Of a DNA stretch of 64,000 nucleotides, positions 11,586 through 23,565 are shown piece after piece. The stretch lies in the NCBI GenBank assembly GCA_024811115.1, contig JAKOGH010000649.1:1-64000 (forward strand), read 5' to 3'. The stretch is from Terana coerulea (taxonomy: Eukaryota > Basidiomycota > Agaricomycetes > Polyporales > Phanerochaetaceae). Positions within the stretch are counted from its first letter, which is position 1. Each line of letters starts with the position of its first letter. A program made the translations under genes and the position numbers. Under the pieces are notes generated by a model. The model did not search any database. It was given only the letters and a program-made list of their open reading frames with translations, and was not told the origin of the DNA.

Positions 11586-13473
11586 TCACTGCGCCCTCGT
11601 CCAAACCTCCCGGCCCTTCACGAACGTACGCTGCACGTACCCCTTCCGGTTTAGCACGATCAGGTCGGCGTCCGCACCAGGACGAAGGGAACCCTTCTTG
11701 TTCTCAATGCCGAGACACTTTGCCGGGTTGAACGTCGCGCAGCGAATGGCCTCGCCGAGCGAGCAGCCGGTGAAGCGCGAGAAGTTGCGAACGCATTTGT
11801 CGAGGGTGACAACGCTGTGGAATCCGTCAGCGGGTTTGCATTGGTGGGTCTGAGTCAATACGTACCTTCCGGCCAGGGTGTCTGTGCCCTCTAGGTAGAG
11901 CTTATCGCCTTCCTTCACAAAGCGCTTGCCGTCGCGCCATTCGTGCACACCGTCTTTCAGGTGTGGATCCAGAATTTTCATGGCTGGCATTACTTCAGAA
12001 TGTGCACAGCCTACAGTAGCAAACCGAACTCACCGTCTGTAATGAGTACGCAGCCTTCAGGGTATGCCGAGTACGCAAGGCGCACAGAGTTCGGGTGGGA
12101 ATGAATGCCGTCCACGATCATCTCGTAGAAAGGCCGCTCGAACGACAGAGCGGCGACCTCACCCTTCTTGATGTGGAAGTCAATATCGATGGGGGCGAGC
12201 ACAGGCGTCTGGGGCGGCGTGACCAGCTCGTCGAAAGCCTCGGAGGTGGCCTTGGCGCCGCCGTCGCCGTGCGCGGCGATGGCCCGCCTTGCGAACGACG
12301 CGTTGCGCGAGAGAGGCGCAAGCGCTTCTGGCGAGCGCGGCGTCACGAGCGAGGTGGGCGACGTCGGTGAATTCGACCCGTTGCGCGAGGAGAGGTGGGG
12401 AGAGGCGCCAAGCATGCCGATGATGGAGGGGTCGCGATGATGAAGCTGCGGCATGGCGTTGAACAAATGCGTGATGAGCCGAGCACCACCGACAACAGCT
12501 GCGGTCGCGATATCCGTGGAAGCAATGCTACATTGCGCTTAGCTGTTGCAGACGATGATCTACATTGCAATGCAACTCACCTGTGTCCAATGGAGAATAC
12601 GACACCTCTCTTAACAGCCTCCGCCATAGCCGGGCGCACCCCGGTAATTTCGGGGGCCGCAGTAACGATACGCACACCAAGACTGTCTGCGTCGTCATGG
12701 CAAGCCATCATCCAATCCTCCTGGTCGGCGAGGTTGTCTGCACCATACACCTCTTCAAAGGATTTCAAACCCTCCTCCGCTTTCAGGAGAAACTGAGGTG
12801 CATGCGCCCCGCGCTTTGCCATCTGGATGAACGGACCTTCGGCGTGCCAGCCGAGCATGGTAGCGGAGTTGGAGGAAGAGTATGGTCGGAGAAGGTTGAG
12901 CAGTTTAGGGTACAGTGATCTTTCTTGTGTCTGATTACCGAGAGGTTAGTGTAGTACAGTTGTCGTATGAAGAAAGCGTACAATGATAGTTGGCACCAGT
13001 CTAATTAAAGCCGTGAGAGGTCTGAAAGGTTCGGACGAATAAGTGACACGCACGAAGTAACACCCGTTTCTACAATTTTCTCGGCGACGGACTTGATACC
13101 GTTCCTGTATGCTTCATCGTCGCCTTCATACACGGAAAAGTCGAAGCCATAGGCTCCGTTGATCTGGATATCCATGTAACCAGGGCTACAGGAATGTGCT
13201 CAGCCGTAGTAAGTAGGTGGAGGTCAATCCGGCCGCACCTGAGGATGTTGCCTCCGAGGTCGATGATGGTAGCGGGCCTGTCGCCGCGAGTGAAGAAGGT
13301 GCGCTGTTGTAACTGAGTGCTGTACGAACGCTTATGACGATGGACAGACCTACCTGAGCATCCAGGATGACACCCCTGCGCTCGTCGATCCAGAGATCCT
13401 GTTCCACCAAGCCTCCATCTTCTGTAGGCAGCAGGCAGTTTGTGAAGCAGACCAGGCCGTTCGGAGACGACAT
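11586..13473 (-). CDS. nagA: N-acetylglucosamine-6-phosphate deacetylase
   Basis: It hydrolyses GlcNAc-6-phosphate to glucosamine-6-phosphate and acetate, a step in chitin and GlcNAc use. The start MSSPNGLVCFTNCLLPTEDG (complement of 13471-13473) opens the small beta domain. The metal-dependent TIM barrel of the amidohydrolase superfamily shows HAEGPFIQMAKRGAH, then ITHLFNAMPQLHHRDP, the substrate-binding IVDGIHSHPNSVRLAY and CVLITDG carrying the catalytic Asp. It ends with GSLRPGADADLIVLNRKG, the closing beta domain. About six short introns are needed. An insert rich in Ser, Pro and Ala (about 12200-12400) lies between the metal site and the substrate loop, as in other fungal homologues. All key residues are present. 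Confidence 0.92.
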
Positions 13474-13887
13474 GTTGTGGGGCTGTAAGGTGACTGTAAG
13501 TACCGAGGGTTGAGCGGGGAGCTGTCCTTCAAGCTTCCGCCGTCAGCTGGCCTATATATGCTCAAACTACCGTCGGAGGATTCGGAGTGATAGGCCGGAC
13601 TGACCTCAACAAGATACCGAAGGTCACAGTAGCGCTCCTCGAGTTCCTTGAACGTGCTCTCGACGGCGAAGAGTGAATTCGCAATGCTCTCCATCATTGA
13701 GTACCATGAGAGGCCAGCACACCATGCTGGGCATCTCCTGCTATTCATCGACGGAGGTCATCCTCTGTTGGCCGTGCGGGTGGAAGGAGGACAAGAGGCT
13801 ACACATGGGCTGGCTTGCACATGGGTCAGAACGGCGATGCAGGTGGTCGAGATTCAAGGGAATGCAAGTCAAAATCAAAGTGGAGTC

Positions 13888-13920
13888 GATAAGATAACCT
13901 CCCAAAGCAATCTTATCTTA
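13888..13920. promoter_or_regulatory. Clustered GATA-factor sites in opposite orientations
   Basis: GATAAGATAA at 13888-13897 and TCTTATCTTA at 13911-13920 give two GATA cores on each strand within 33 bp, forming a near-dyad. GATA zinc-finger factors (AreA and WC types) bind such sites in fungi. The cluster lies between the divergent nagA and NMN adenylyltransferase genes, 415 bp and 558 bp from their start codons. Confidence 0.4.
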
Positions 13921-14477
13921 CCGCTTAGATTGTATGTTAGCTACTTATAGGAACTAATTGATAACAATTCTCCGGACAGCGACGGCTTACTCCTGTCTCG
14001 TCTTCATTATTCTTCGGATGACTGATACTCTAGGGCGCAGAGAAGTAGAAAATACTATCATACGATTTCCCAACCATCTGTCAATTTTTTAGTAGTCGTA
14101 GAGCCGTGCAGTTATATACGAATCGTGCGCCGCTGAGTGCAAAGGTCTAGCCGACGTCCAGCTCCGGCGTCGCCGGTCTGTTCCACTGTTGGCCGCTGTC
14201 CGCCTCGTTCCTCTCACCCATCTCCTCTTCCACCATCCGCATTTTCTGTAGCCAGCCTCTCGCCCAAGCTTGGCTCATTCCGCAGAGGATGTCCAAATCG
14301 ATGTCGGGCAGATTCCGTCAACCTAGTCAGCAACAGAGCGTGGGAACGCATGACTTCAGATGACCGGGACGGAAACCGCGTCAATTTCTCGCAGCATTGC
14401 TCCTTGATCTCGCACTCGCCCTCTCCTGTCTCCCCCAACAAGCCCACGCCGTCCCAGACTTGCACCGACGGCCAATT

Positions 14478-15494
14478 ATGGGCACATACGTCCCTCCTAC
14501 GTCCTTCACGGACCCGCCGGACTACACTTTCCCCTCACACCGGCTCTCCACAACGCTCCGTAACGAAGAAAAGCAGCCCGTAGTCCTAGTCGCATGCGGC
14601 TCGTTCAGCCCTATTACCTTTCTCCATCTCCGCATGTTCGAAATGGCCAAGGACTACATTCGACAGAACACCGACTTTGAGATCGTCGGAGGGTACCTCA
14701 GCCCTGTGAGCGACCAGTACAACAAGCCGGGTCTCTTGACTGCGACCCATCGGTAAGCGCTTCCATGGTGCCTCTCATTATTTTTCGCTGAGTTCTGTAT
14801 CCCAGCGTCAACATGTGCACGCTGGCCGCGGAGCAGACCTCGTCCTGGCTCATGCTCGACCCATGGGAGGCGTTCCAGTCCTACCAGCGGACGGCAGTCG
14901 TCCTCGACCACTTTGACCACGAGATCAACGTCAAGCTCGGCGGCGTGCGCACGCAGGACGGCGCGCAGCGCAAGGTGCGCATCATGCTCCTCGCGGGCTC
15001 GGACCTCATCGCGACGATGAGCCAGCCCGGCGTGTGGGACGAGGCCGATGTGCGTATTCCCGCTCTTGCGCGTCTGTCGCCCCGGATCTCATGACTTCCC
15101 CCGTGTGCCCGCACGCGTGCGTCTCGAACAGCTCGACCACATCCTCGGACGGTATGGCACCTTTATCGTCGAGCGCGCGGGCTCCGACCTCGACCAGGCA
15201 ATCGACAGCCTCTCGCGCTGGCGGCACAACATCCACCTCATCCACCAGCTCATCCAAAACGACGTCTCCTCCACTAAGGTCCGGCTCTTCCTCCGCCGCG
15301 GCCTCTCCGTGCGCTACCTCCTCCCGTCACAAGTCGTCGACTACATCGAGCAGAACGGGCTGTATATCGGAGACGGTCCCGACGCCTCTGCCTCGAGTGG
15401 AGCTATCGCTGCGGAGAAGGAGCGCGCCAAGGAGAAGGAGAAAGGCAAGGCTCGCGATTACGCCGAGTCAAGCAATGTCAAGACACAGGCGTAA
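14478..15494 (+). CDS. NMA1: Nicotinamide/nicotinate mononucleotide adenylyltransferase
   Basis: It joins NMN or nicotinate mononucleotide with ATP to make NAD or its acid form. The start MGTYVPPTSFTDPPDY is chosen because the nucleotidyltransferase core follows closely: VVLVACGSFSPITFLHLRMF contains the GxFxPxxxxH-like ATP-binding site (in this family the last His is within LHLRM). Then come GGYLSPVSDQYNKPGL, SSWLMLDPWEAFQ, KVRIMLLAGSDLIATM, RWRHNIHLIHQLIQNDVSST and the second ATP motif SSTKVRLFLRRGLSVRYLLP. Introns lie at about 14755-14806 and 15049-15128. A charged Lys/Glu tail closes the protein. Intact and typical in length. Confidence 0.92.
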
Positions 15495-15728
15495 CGACGC
15501 CGCAGTAAAGTAAAGCAAATGTACGAGCTTCTTGGATACCACATAGACTTCAGTTGCAGGTTGAGGGCGGGTCAACGGACTTTTCGATCAGTGTAATCTT
15601 CTGTACTCATGTACATCTAATACCTGCTTCTATTTACCTCGGATACAATGTTCTTTTCTTCTGTTGCTACATAACTAAGTTGTAAGAGTATCGTTGTGCA
15701 GCAACAGTAACACCTAGCCGATATTCCT
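15495..15728. other. Short convergent intergenic region
   Basis: AT-rich 3' flanks of two convergent genes. No further feature seen. Confidence 0.4.
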
Positions 15729-16857
15729 TCAAGATGCAGCGCATATATTATAGCACGGGTATAGTGCTTGGATGTACAATAAGCAGGAATTATCTACAGG
15801 TATTGGAAGGAAACATGTGCATAGTATCATAACTCCTGTCTTACGCCTCCGCATCGCTTGTCCTAGTCCGAGCTTATCTCGACGATGTCCCCAATAGAGC
15901 GAATCCCCGCTCGAGGCACTGCGGGGCATGGTTTCCCCCTTCACGATGGGTTTCCGCATGAATCCATCGGCGTCAGAGAGCATACCTTTAGCCTCCTCCT
16001 CCTCTGACGAGTCCAATTGGAATTCGCCTTCAGATCCATCCTCCTCGTCGCTGTCAAACGGAAGGAAGTCGTCCTCATCAGCCTGGCCCGTGAGCTTGTT
16101 CCAAAACTTCTGCTTCTTTCTCTCGCTCAGCTTCTCGTTTGGATCGATGTGGTGGCGTCGCTGAAAGTTGAGGATTTTCTCGTTAAAGTTCTCCTCGTTC
16201 TTGATGTACCTCTCCCGCCATGATTGCCACGTGTGACCATTCTCATCGTGCCAATTCCAAAACTCATCGGCCTGATTGCCTGTCAGAAAGGAGCTCATTG
16301 ATTGGAATATATGCATTGGACTTACATTTTCTGTGAGACGTTGATAGAGCTTGTTCCCACCACGGTCTGCTTTGGACGGCTTCTCGATGGCAATGAACCT
16401 CATGAGCTCAAGATCATCCTGACGAGTGAACGGGTGGCGAGGATTCCGCTTCTTAACGGCAGGCCCTTCCTCTGCAACATTCTCTTGCCCTTCCAAATTT
16501 GCAAGATATCCATCAATTTTTCTGTCAAACTCTTGCTTTCTCTTGATGTATCGCTGCTTCCATGACTCCCAAGTGTGTCTTTGCGCCCACACCCACTCTC
16601 CGTCCTAAAGGAATTCACGACATAAGTTTGAAGCAATTTAAGTGCGCTAGCTACGTACTGCGTTTTCTACAAGCGATTTGTAAAGTTTCTCACTTCCTCG
16701 TCGCCCGTTTATCGCGTATTTCGCAATGTAAACTGCGAGAAAATGATCGTCTCGTTCGGAGAACTCTTCGCGACTGTTTGGACGGTATGGCGTCGATAAG
16801 CTATGTGAAGCTCTAGAGTAACAGTGCTTACAGTCTCGTGCCTCGATCTGCAGGCAT
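15729..16857 (-). CDS. Rap1-type protein with two tandem Myb domains
   Basis: Rap1 proteins act at telomeres, in shelterin and in silencing. The first Myb-like domain reads EEFSERDDHFLAVYIAKYAI, then GSEKLYKSLVENADGEWVW and RHTWESWKQRYIKRKQEFD. The second reads RHPFTRQDDLELMRFIAIEK, GNKLYQRLTEN and HTWQSWRERYIKNEENFNE. The terminal HTW.SW..RYIK helix is diagnostic of the Rap1 Myb domain. It is followed by an acidic region (about 16000-16080, DDFLPFDSDEEDGSEGE) and a short C-terminal tail. Introns lie at about 16276-16321 and 16609-16663. The start MPADRG (complement of 16855-16857) is tentative, since it needs a very short intron. I see no BRCT domain. A telomere role is inferred from family resemblance only. 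Confidence 0.65.
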
Positions 16858-17168
16858 GTCGTGATAGTGACGCGGTTGTAGTCGTGACGGGTAACGATTA
16901 TTATCCCGACAAATTGGGTGTCAACTACAAAACATATGTTCAGTAGTCAAGTGATTACTAGGAGGAGTATCGGTACTCATAGTACTTGCGGACGCTCCAT
17001 GACACTTCGGGTTGTCAGCAGAAGTTCAAGTTGGAGTCAAGAAGAACAACCAACATCATTCGGAAGCGATGCGCCACAAAGACGGGCGCCAACCTAATTA
17101 GGCGTTTCACCCCGCAGGGCGCCTTCTACTACTGTTAAACTCATACCACCACCATCTTGCACTGCGCC
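16858..17168. other. Divergent promoter region
   Basis: About 310 bp between two divergent genes. No individual regulatory site stands out. Confidence 0.4.
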
Positions 17169-18281
17169 ATGGGCAAACTACGACTCAAACGAACTCCTGA
17201 GGAGCAGCTCGCGCATGATCTACGCAAAGCACGGAAGGCCGCACGCAAAGCCGAGAAACGCTCGAGGCACGAGTCCGTCTCAGACGCCGACGAAGGCTCA
17301 GCCGCAGGACCGTCGAGCAAGCGAGCCAGGTCATCCACTCGCGAGCCAGTCATATTCGACTTTGGCGAAGACCTCCCGCATTATGCGAGCAAACCAGACT
17401 ATGATTACATCCAGGCTCAAGTGGAGGAGGAGCGCTTCAGGGAGAAGATGTGGGGCGCGTTCGGCGACGACGAGCGACTCGACTCCATTGAAGCGTCCTT
17501 CAACAACTACGCGCACATACCCCGGCGCTGGCGCGGAGGCGGGATGGACAAGCTCGACGACGAGGCGGATATCGACCCGCAGATGATGGAGGACGAGGAC
17601 TACGCGGAGTGGGTGCGGAGTAACATGTGGAGGTACGACTATTCTGGTTTCGCAGACTGGGCCAGGACTGAACGCGCAGCGTACAGGCGGAAGCACGCCG
17701 CGGAGCATGAAGAGCAGGAACGACAGAAGGCCGAACGTGCTGCCAGGAAGGAGCGCGAGAAGGCCCTGCGTGAAGAGACGCGGCGCATGGAGAAAGCCGA
17801 GGAGGAGCGACGAAGACAGAAGCGAGGGGAGAAAGAACGGCGACTCTGGTCCGACGCGCGACAACACTACGAGACAGTTTGGAAGGAGCTGTTGGCGAGC
17901 GACGTTGATCGCGAGCTATCTTTCCACGACATACCATGGCCGATCCTCGTCAAAGACACCGGCCCCTATCCTGACAAGAAGGGCAAATCCCGAGCACCCG
18001 GTCGCCAAGCATTCGAATTAGACGATATCACGTTAGACGCAGTCACGACATTTTTGCTACCCGGCGGTCGACCCGCGGAGAGCACCGTCCTCGAGACCGA
18101 CAAGGATGCTATCAAGAAGGAGCGGAGGGACAAACTTAGAGAGACCATGCTGCGTTTCCACCCTGACAAGTTCGAGCGGATTATGCGGAACGTACGGGAA
18201 GCAGACCAGGAGCGAGTACGAGAAGCCGTTGGTAGGGTCGCTCGTGCCATCAACGACCTTCTGGCCGAGAGAGGCCAATGA
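17169..18281 (+). CDS. NFKBIL1-like protein with a degenerate J-like C-terminal domain
   Basis: A single 371-residue exon. The start MGKLRLKRTPEEQLAHDLRK is preferred over the ATG 12 bp upstream because the context GCCATGG is better. The order is a charged N-terminal helix (about 1-40), a Ser-rich segment, FDFGEDLPHYASKPDYDYIQ, then a long Glu/Arg/Lys coiled coil (about 165-230). The C-terminal block contains LRETMLRFHPDKFERIM and VGRVARAINDLLAERG. The last block, with its HPD-like triad, is shared with NF-kappa-B inhibitor-like protein 1, whose fungal relatives are uncharacterised and thought to act in RNA processing. The annotation rests on the C-terminal block. No intron, unlike most neighbours. 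Confidence 0.65.
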   Translation: MGKLRLKRTPEEQLAHDLRKARKAARKAEKRSRHESVSDADEGSAAGPSSKRARSSTREPVIFDFGEDLPHYASKPDYDYIQAQVEEERFREKMWGAFGDDERLDSIEASFNNYAHIPRRWRGGGMDKLDDEADIDPQMMEDEDYAEWVRSNMWRYDYSGFADWARTERAAYRRKHAAEHEEQERQKAERAARKEREKALREETRRMEKAEEERRRQKRGEKERRLWSDARQHYETVWKELLASDVDRELSFHDIPWPILVKDTGPYPDKKGKSRAPGRQAFELDDITLDAVTTFLLPGGRPAESTVLETDKDAIKKERRDKLRETMLRFHPDKFERIMRNVREADQERVREAVGRVARAINDLLAERGQ

Positions 18282-18389
18282 GCAGAGGCAGGCTCTCCAC
18301 TTATTCTCTACATCCTTCCACACCTTCATGTCGGGGAATCTCAACTAAGTATCCATATTTCGCAGATGCAAGAAGCACTGTACTGCCCC

Positions 18390-19700
18390 TCAGCGACTAC
18401 CTGTCCACCCTGCGCGAAGTCTGCGGAATATCCCATGAAACGCTTTCATACTCCGAAAGCTCGACATCATACAAGCCTGTTGATGAGTTCTGCGGTACCT
18501 GGTGTCGTGACCTTCAAGGGCATGCTTCCTTTCGCTGTCACCACCTACGCAACCAGCGGCCTCAGTTCTCAGCTCGCTCACATCCGACCATGGTCTCTGA
18601 TCACATACCAGCTGGTAGTTCACGCCGCAGAATTGCATGAACGTGTTCAAGTTCCGTTCCCTCGACCTCGTCGGATCCCACATCTTGTACTCTTCCAGGA
18701 GTTGCTGTGCGTTCTCGGCTGCAGCACATTCAACATCAGTACCTGGAACAGGCTACCATGCTCAACATTACCACGTACCGTTCATCGAGAATAGCCCATG
18801 CAGGTTTTTCGGGAAGAACGGGCTGATCGTACCATCTGCCTTATAGATGGTGTGAAGATCCTCTGTCAACTTGGATGTCCGAAGGAGTGAATTTGCGCGG
18901 CGACTCTCCCTACGTCGGTCAAATGTCGATCGAGCTCGTATACCCACGTACGCGGTGAGCAGCAACTCACGAGTTGTGCAGTGCGCGCTGCACTTCCTGC
19001 AGCTGCTTGCGATGTTGCGCGACCTCATCCTGGAGGCTCTGCGGGATCAGCCGTGGCAGCTCAGCTGCGACTTGTTCCTTCACGATTTCGTCGATCTCCT
19101 CCAGGACTCCGGCCTCAACTACGCACGCAAGGCGTCAGCGCAACCATACGTAACTCTGCGGCAGCGGGTCAGCTCACTCAACATGCGCAAGTGGTCGACA
19201 ATTTCGTGCTTCAGGGCGTTCTCGAGGAGGAGCTACGGAAATATTGTTGAATGGAGAAGGAGATGAGCAGAGGAAATATGGTACATTTGATCTCGTCGAT
19301 TTGTTCCGCCCTGCTTCCGATCGGACTCGTCCATTTCTTTACGCACTCTATAGTTGTAGTTAGTCACACCATACAACCAGTGGAAGGATTGCCTTTCACT
19401 TGTTCAACAGTTGCGCGGTCTCCAGCTCCCCGCCGATCTGTACCATTTGAGCTGTTTGTTGTCCTAAGGAATCAAATATTTGCTACCATAGACCACCGTA
19501 AATGTCGCGCTGCCGGTAAGGATTGCGCGAGATGTACTCACTCCCAGATTCCCGAGCGAGGACTTCATGGTCGCTAACGTTTCGTTCACCATATTCACCT
19601 CGGGGTTGGTCGTCAGTGCGCTGAAGACACTCCCCGGTGCCTGCCCGTACACCGAGGGTGTTATAGGCTCAAGCAGCGGGGACGCAGATCTGTTAGACAT
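18390..19700 (-). CDS. Conserved coiled-coil protein of mushroom-forming fungi
   Basis: The ATG is the complement of 19698-19700 (MSNRSASPLLEPITPSVYG). The N-terminal low-complexity box is followed by FSALTTNPEVNMVNETLATM, QQTAQMVQIGGELETAQLL, an AEQIDEIK helix, LLLENALKHEIVDHLRML, the coiled coil EIDEIVKEQVAAELPRLIP into LQEVQRALHNS, then TEDLHTIYKADGTISPFFP and finally ENAQQLLEEY with RERNLNTFMQFCGVNYQLV. This order matches a hypothetical family I know only from Agaricomycetes; no function is established. At least six introns are needed. The true stop is uncertain: most relatives end soon after the FQLV-like motif (about 18610), whereas this frame runs on to 18390, perhaps through an unspliced GTATGT donor. 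Confidence 0.6.
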
Positions 19701-20128
19701 GTTGTGAATGATGATAGAACAGAAGTAAGTGTGGAGAGACTGCAAGGTTGCTTGTTATATACGAGCATGACGGCGACACGCCCCGCGTCGCGTGTATCGC
19801 ATCTCTTCGCCGTGCAGCGTGCCTTGCAACGTGTAGATCTGGCGTATGTAACTTCGATCATACAACCGCCCACTTACCACGATTTCAGACCGAGTGAATA
19901 TGAATATGTCGTCAGTCCCAGGAATATGGCTAAAGTGAAGTGCGTAGTGTGGCTGTTTATGTCGTGAGTAGATTAAACGAAACAAGTACACATAAAGTAT
20001 ATCGATACAGTCTACGTAGTGAGTGATGAATGTGCAATATCATGAGGTCCTCCATGAAAAGAAGGTCCCGCGATACATGAGTCCGAATGTGCCGTCGTAG
20101 AGATCGTGCTAAAAGAGAACAGAATTCT
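19701..20128. other. Intergenic region, no gene seen
   Basis: AT-moderate DNA between the coiled-coil gene promoter (TATATACGAG near 19757 could be its TATA box) and the 3' end of MDL1. No open frame with coding character. Confidence 0.35.
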
Positions 20129-23100
20129 TCACATGGCCGCTTCAGCAGTCTTCTCGTCTCGTGGTGGCGGAGATGAGGACGACTCTGCGGGTTCTTCCTT
20201 CTTTCGCGGCGGGCTCTCGCCAGCGACGGTATTCAGCTGTGCCGACATCAGAGCACGGAATCTTGAGCCTTCGCGGTTCACCTGTAAGAGCATCAGGCTC
20301 GATATCCTAGTCGATGTCACAAATATAAAACGCACCAGTTGCCGGTAAGTTCCACTTTCAGTGATGTGACCCTCTAAGAACAGAAAATGAGTCGGGGCTG
20401 CACGGCAGGCATAGCTGGCACGAACCTTCCAAGACTATGATCCTTTCGGCGCGAGCGATTGTGGATAGACGGTGGGCGACGATAAGGCATGTTGTTTGCC
20501 TGGACCGAAGGATCTTATCAATTGCATCGTTCACCTAAGGAGCACGGGTAATAATGAGTAACCTCTTCGTGGTACGGAACGGTGGTTTGTACTTACCCTA
20601 TGCTCGGACGTCGCATCCAATGCACTTGTCGCCTCGTCGAGCGCAAGGATGGCAGGCTTCTTCAACAACGCCCGCGCAATAGCGAGGCGCTGCCGCTGAC
20701 CGCCACTCAGACTCATCCGACCGACTGCGAGCAACCTCTCGTAAATATGATGTCTGGCAGTTCAAAGGGCCACCACTCACTTTCCGTATCGAAGCCTTTC
20801 GGCATGCCCCACACAAACTCGCAGTTCGCCTGTCGAGCGGCGGCCTCGATCTCTTCCCGAGTAGCGGTCTCGTTGCCGTATGCAATGTTGGACGCGATCG
20901 TGCCAGTGAAGAGTACAGGGTCCTGCCGAAGTACACGTCAATAGCAAGTTCATAACTTCAGCTGTAGCGGGACGTACTTGAGGAACGACACCGATGATGC
21001 TGCGCCATGACGTTGGGCTGAACTCCCTGATATCTGCGAAGACGTTAGTAAGATTGACTTAATACAGATGTGGAAACCATACCTTGACCATCATACGTGA
21101 CCCGACCCTTGATAGGGTCGTAGTATCTCAGTAGCAGCGCGTTGACAGACGATTTGCCACTGCCGCTTCCACCTCTGTAAGGTAGGACATGTTGGTTTAA
21201 GTATATCCCAGTATCGAGAGCGAAAGAAAATAGGTAACATACACGAGGGCGACGCTCTCGCCGGGGTTGATTTCCAAGTCCAGGTCCTTGAGCACGGTAA
21301 CCTCCCTACGGGACGGATACTCGAAAGTGACTTTCTCGAAGCGGATGGATCCTCTGCGGGAGGGATCGATCGGGATACCAACGTTTGGATCGATCACGGG
21401 CGTGCGTTCAATTAAGTCGAATATCCGCATGCCGGCACCTATGCCACGCATTATGGAAGACTGCTTTTCGGTGAGATCACAAACGCTGCGAACGCGCGAG
21501 ACAACTCACGAAGAATCCTCTGCACAGGTACGAGTCAGGGAATTTAACGAGAAAGATGGGTGTGTCGCACGTACGTCAAGGTTTGAAGACCACCCCGACG
21601 TAGACGGTATAGAGCAAAAGACTTGTCAAGTCGCCGACAGAGATGGCTCCTTGGCTGACCAGTGTGCCACCTAACGTTCAGTTAGCTGAGTTGTCGTGCA
21701 CGACTGCAATGACCTCTCACCATAACCCAAAAGAGCCAGGAGTGTCACGTTCCCACTCCAGCCAGTGCTACCAAAGAAAATACCACTAGCGACAGCTTCC
21801 TTTCTCGCGAGGCCGAACACGTGCTGGACCTTACTGCCGAACTTGTCCTCTTCAGGCTTGTGAGCATTATACGCTTGAACGGTACGCAAAGCGGACAGCG
21901 ACTCCTGGGCGACCTAGAGGGCGCAAAGAATGTTAGAAACGCTGAGGCAGAACGGTAGAGTAACAGTGCCTTGGTCATGTCTCCGAGAGCTTCTTGTGTC
22001 TTGTTAGAGAGCTTCTTCAAGTATCGACCATAGAATACCTGTGCGTAATGTTTAGTGTGTTGCTCGGTGCAAGCTGTCACAATGTACTCACAGCGCCCAA
22101 AGACACAGGTGGAACCACAGCCAGCATTAAAAGAGTGAGCTGTGGCGAGATGTAGAACATTGCACCGACTTGAAAATCGATCCAGTCAGCTGATGCATCG
22201 AGAACATGACTTGAAAGGCCACATACGTCCAACAGAAGCCATAATGATCGATCGTAGACCGTCCGAAAGGTTGTTCGTTACACTAGCACCTCACGTCAGC
22301 CAAGTCAGCGATTTGAGGCAAAGAATATGAGGGTCAGAGCAAACCAAAGGGTCTTATGTACTCACCTTTCCCCAACAATACTTGAGTCGACGCTCAGCCT
22401 GCTGATGACATCGCCCTCGCCTCGTTCAACGAACTCGACCTCTTGTCGTAATGCTGCACTGTATGTACGTTCTCTGAGCCGAGCGACTATCCGTTGACCT
22501 ACAAAATATTCGGTTAGTGACTGAGACGGACATTGCCCATTTCAGCAAGAACGAGGAGATATTAGACGTACCTGATATCCGCATGAGCGTGGCACGCCCT
22601 GCATTGGCAAACGCTCCGACCGTGAACATTAACAAGAGAATGGCAGAAGCCTGTCCGAGAGTGAGATCCAGAGGTATTTGCTGGGTAACAGGCTCAGAAA
22701 TTTCATTTTGACAAGGATATACACGATACTCACAGGATTAGTGGACGTAAAGAAATCTATCAGTTTCCCAATCGTGAACGGTATGCTCATGGACACAGTG
22801 CTTGAGACTAGCAGCAATCCAATCGCCATGCTCAGAGGCTTCTTCTCCGGTTTTGCCAGCGCAACTATCGAACGGAAAGACGACGCGCTTTTGGCTGAGT
22901 CTCCTCCCTCCACCGAAGGCATCAGTCGGGACAAGATGCCGCGCTTTGGTTTCGGCTTCACTGTGGTAGCAGCCGGCCTCGGCACCGGTGGCTTGTCGGA
23001 TATCTGAGACTCCTCCAACTTCCGGGCTGTTGAGGATATCCATCTCCTCTGTGACAACAGCTCTTGAAGTCGTGGGGGTGAGGCCGTGTGACCGCGTATG

Positions 23101-23237
23101 CCGGCGTGTACGCCAGTGTGGAACGGCCTCCATAGTACAGAGACTGTCTGTGTCGGCGAGCATTGCCGCAGTATATGAGGGCTATGCAGAGGCTTGAGTC
23201 TCGAAATCGCCCTCGGATACACCGAGAGCAAGGACAT
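20129..23237 (-). CDS. MDL1: Mitochondrial inner-membrane ABC half-transporter (MDL1/ABCB10 type)
   Basis: Half-transporters of this type export peptides from the mitochondrial matrix. The start [19 protein letters not shown] opens a basic, Ser-rich presequence of about 100 residues. The six-helix domain begins with [20 protein letters not shown] and [10 protein letters not shown]. The nucleotide-binding domain has [11 protein letters not shown] and the Walker [10 protein letters not shown] (about 21160), then [32 protein letters not shown], the ABC signature [18 protein letters not shown] and Walker [14 protein letters not shown] (about 20640), and an H-loop in [16 protein letters not shown]. 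The tail is a short Lys/Glu/Ser segment. At least ten small introns are spread over 3.1 kb. All catalytic motifs are intact. Confidence 0.92.
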
Positions 23238-23565
23238 GGTGGCGGAAGACGGAGTGCGGACGACGCGAGTAGTCTCCCCGAGGCAGACAGCGAACACAGC
23301 GGGTCAACCTGCGCTTTGGGCTACGGATACGCTGTTAAGCGTCTGCTACTACCGGGGCGGGTGGTTGCAGGTGTTCCTGTTTGATCCCATCATATCATCA
23401 CGTGCATTCATCAAGCTGTGTTTGTCGCGTCCGACGCAGTCGCGACTCAGCTGCGCCGTGCTTCACTTCTGTACAGAGGTGCCCATTATGCATAGGGGGG
23501 AGTGTCATGATATATTTAAGAATGCGTGAGGGATTAGTGGGTGGCTCTTCCACATGCCTTATAGG
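23238..23565. other. Upstream region of MDL1
   Basis: No gene. Probably the MDL1 promoter on the minus strand and the 3' flank of the gene to the right. Confidence 0.35.
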
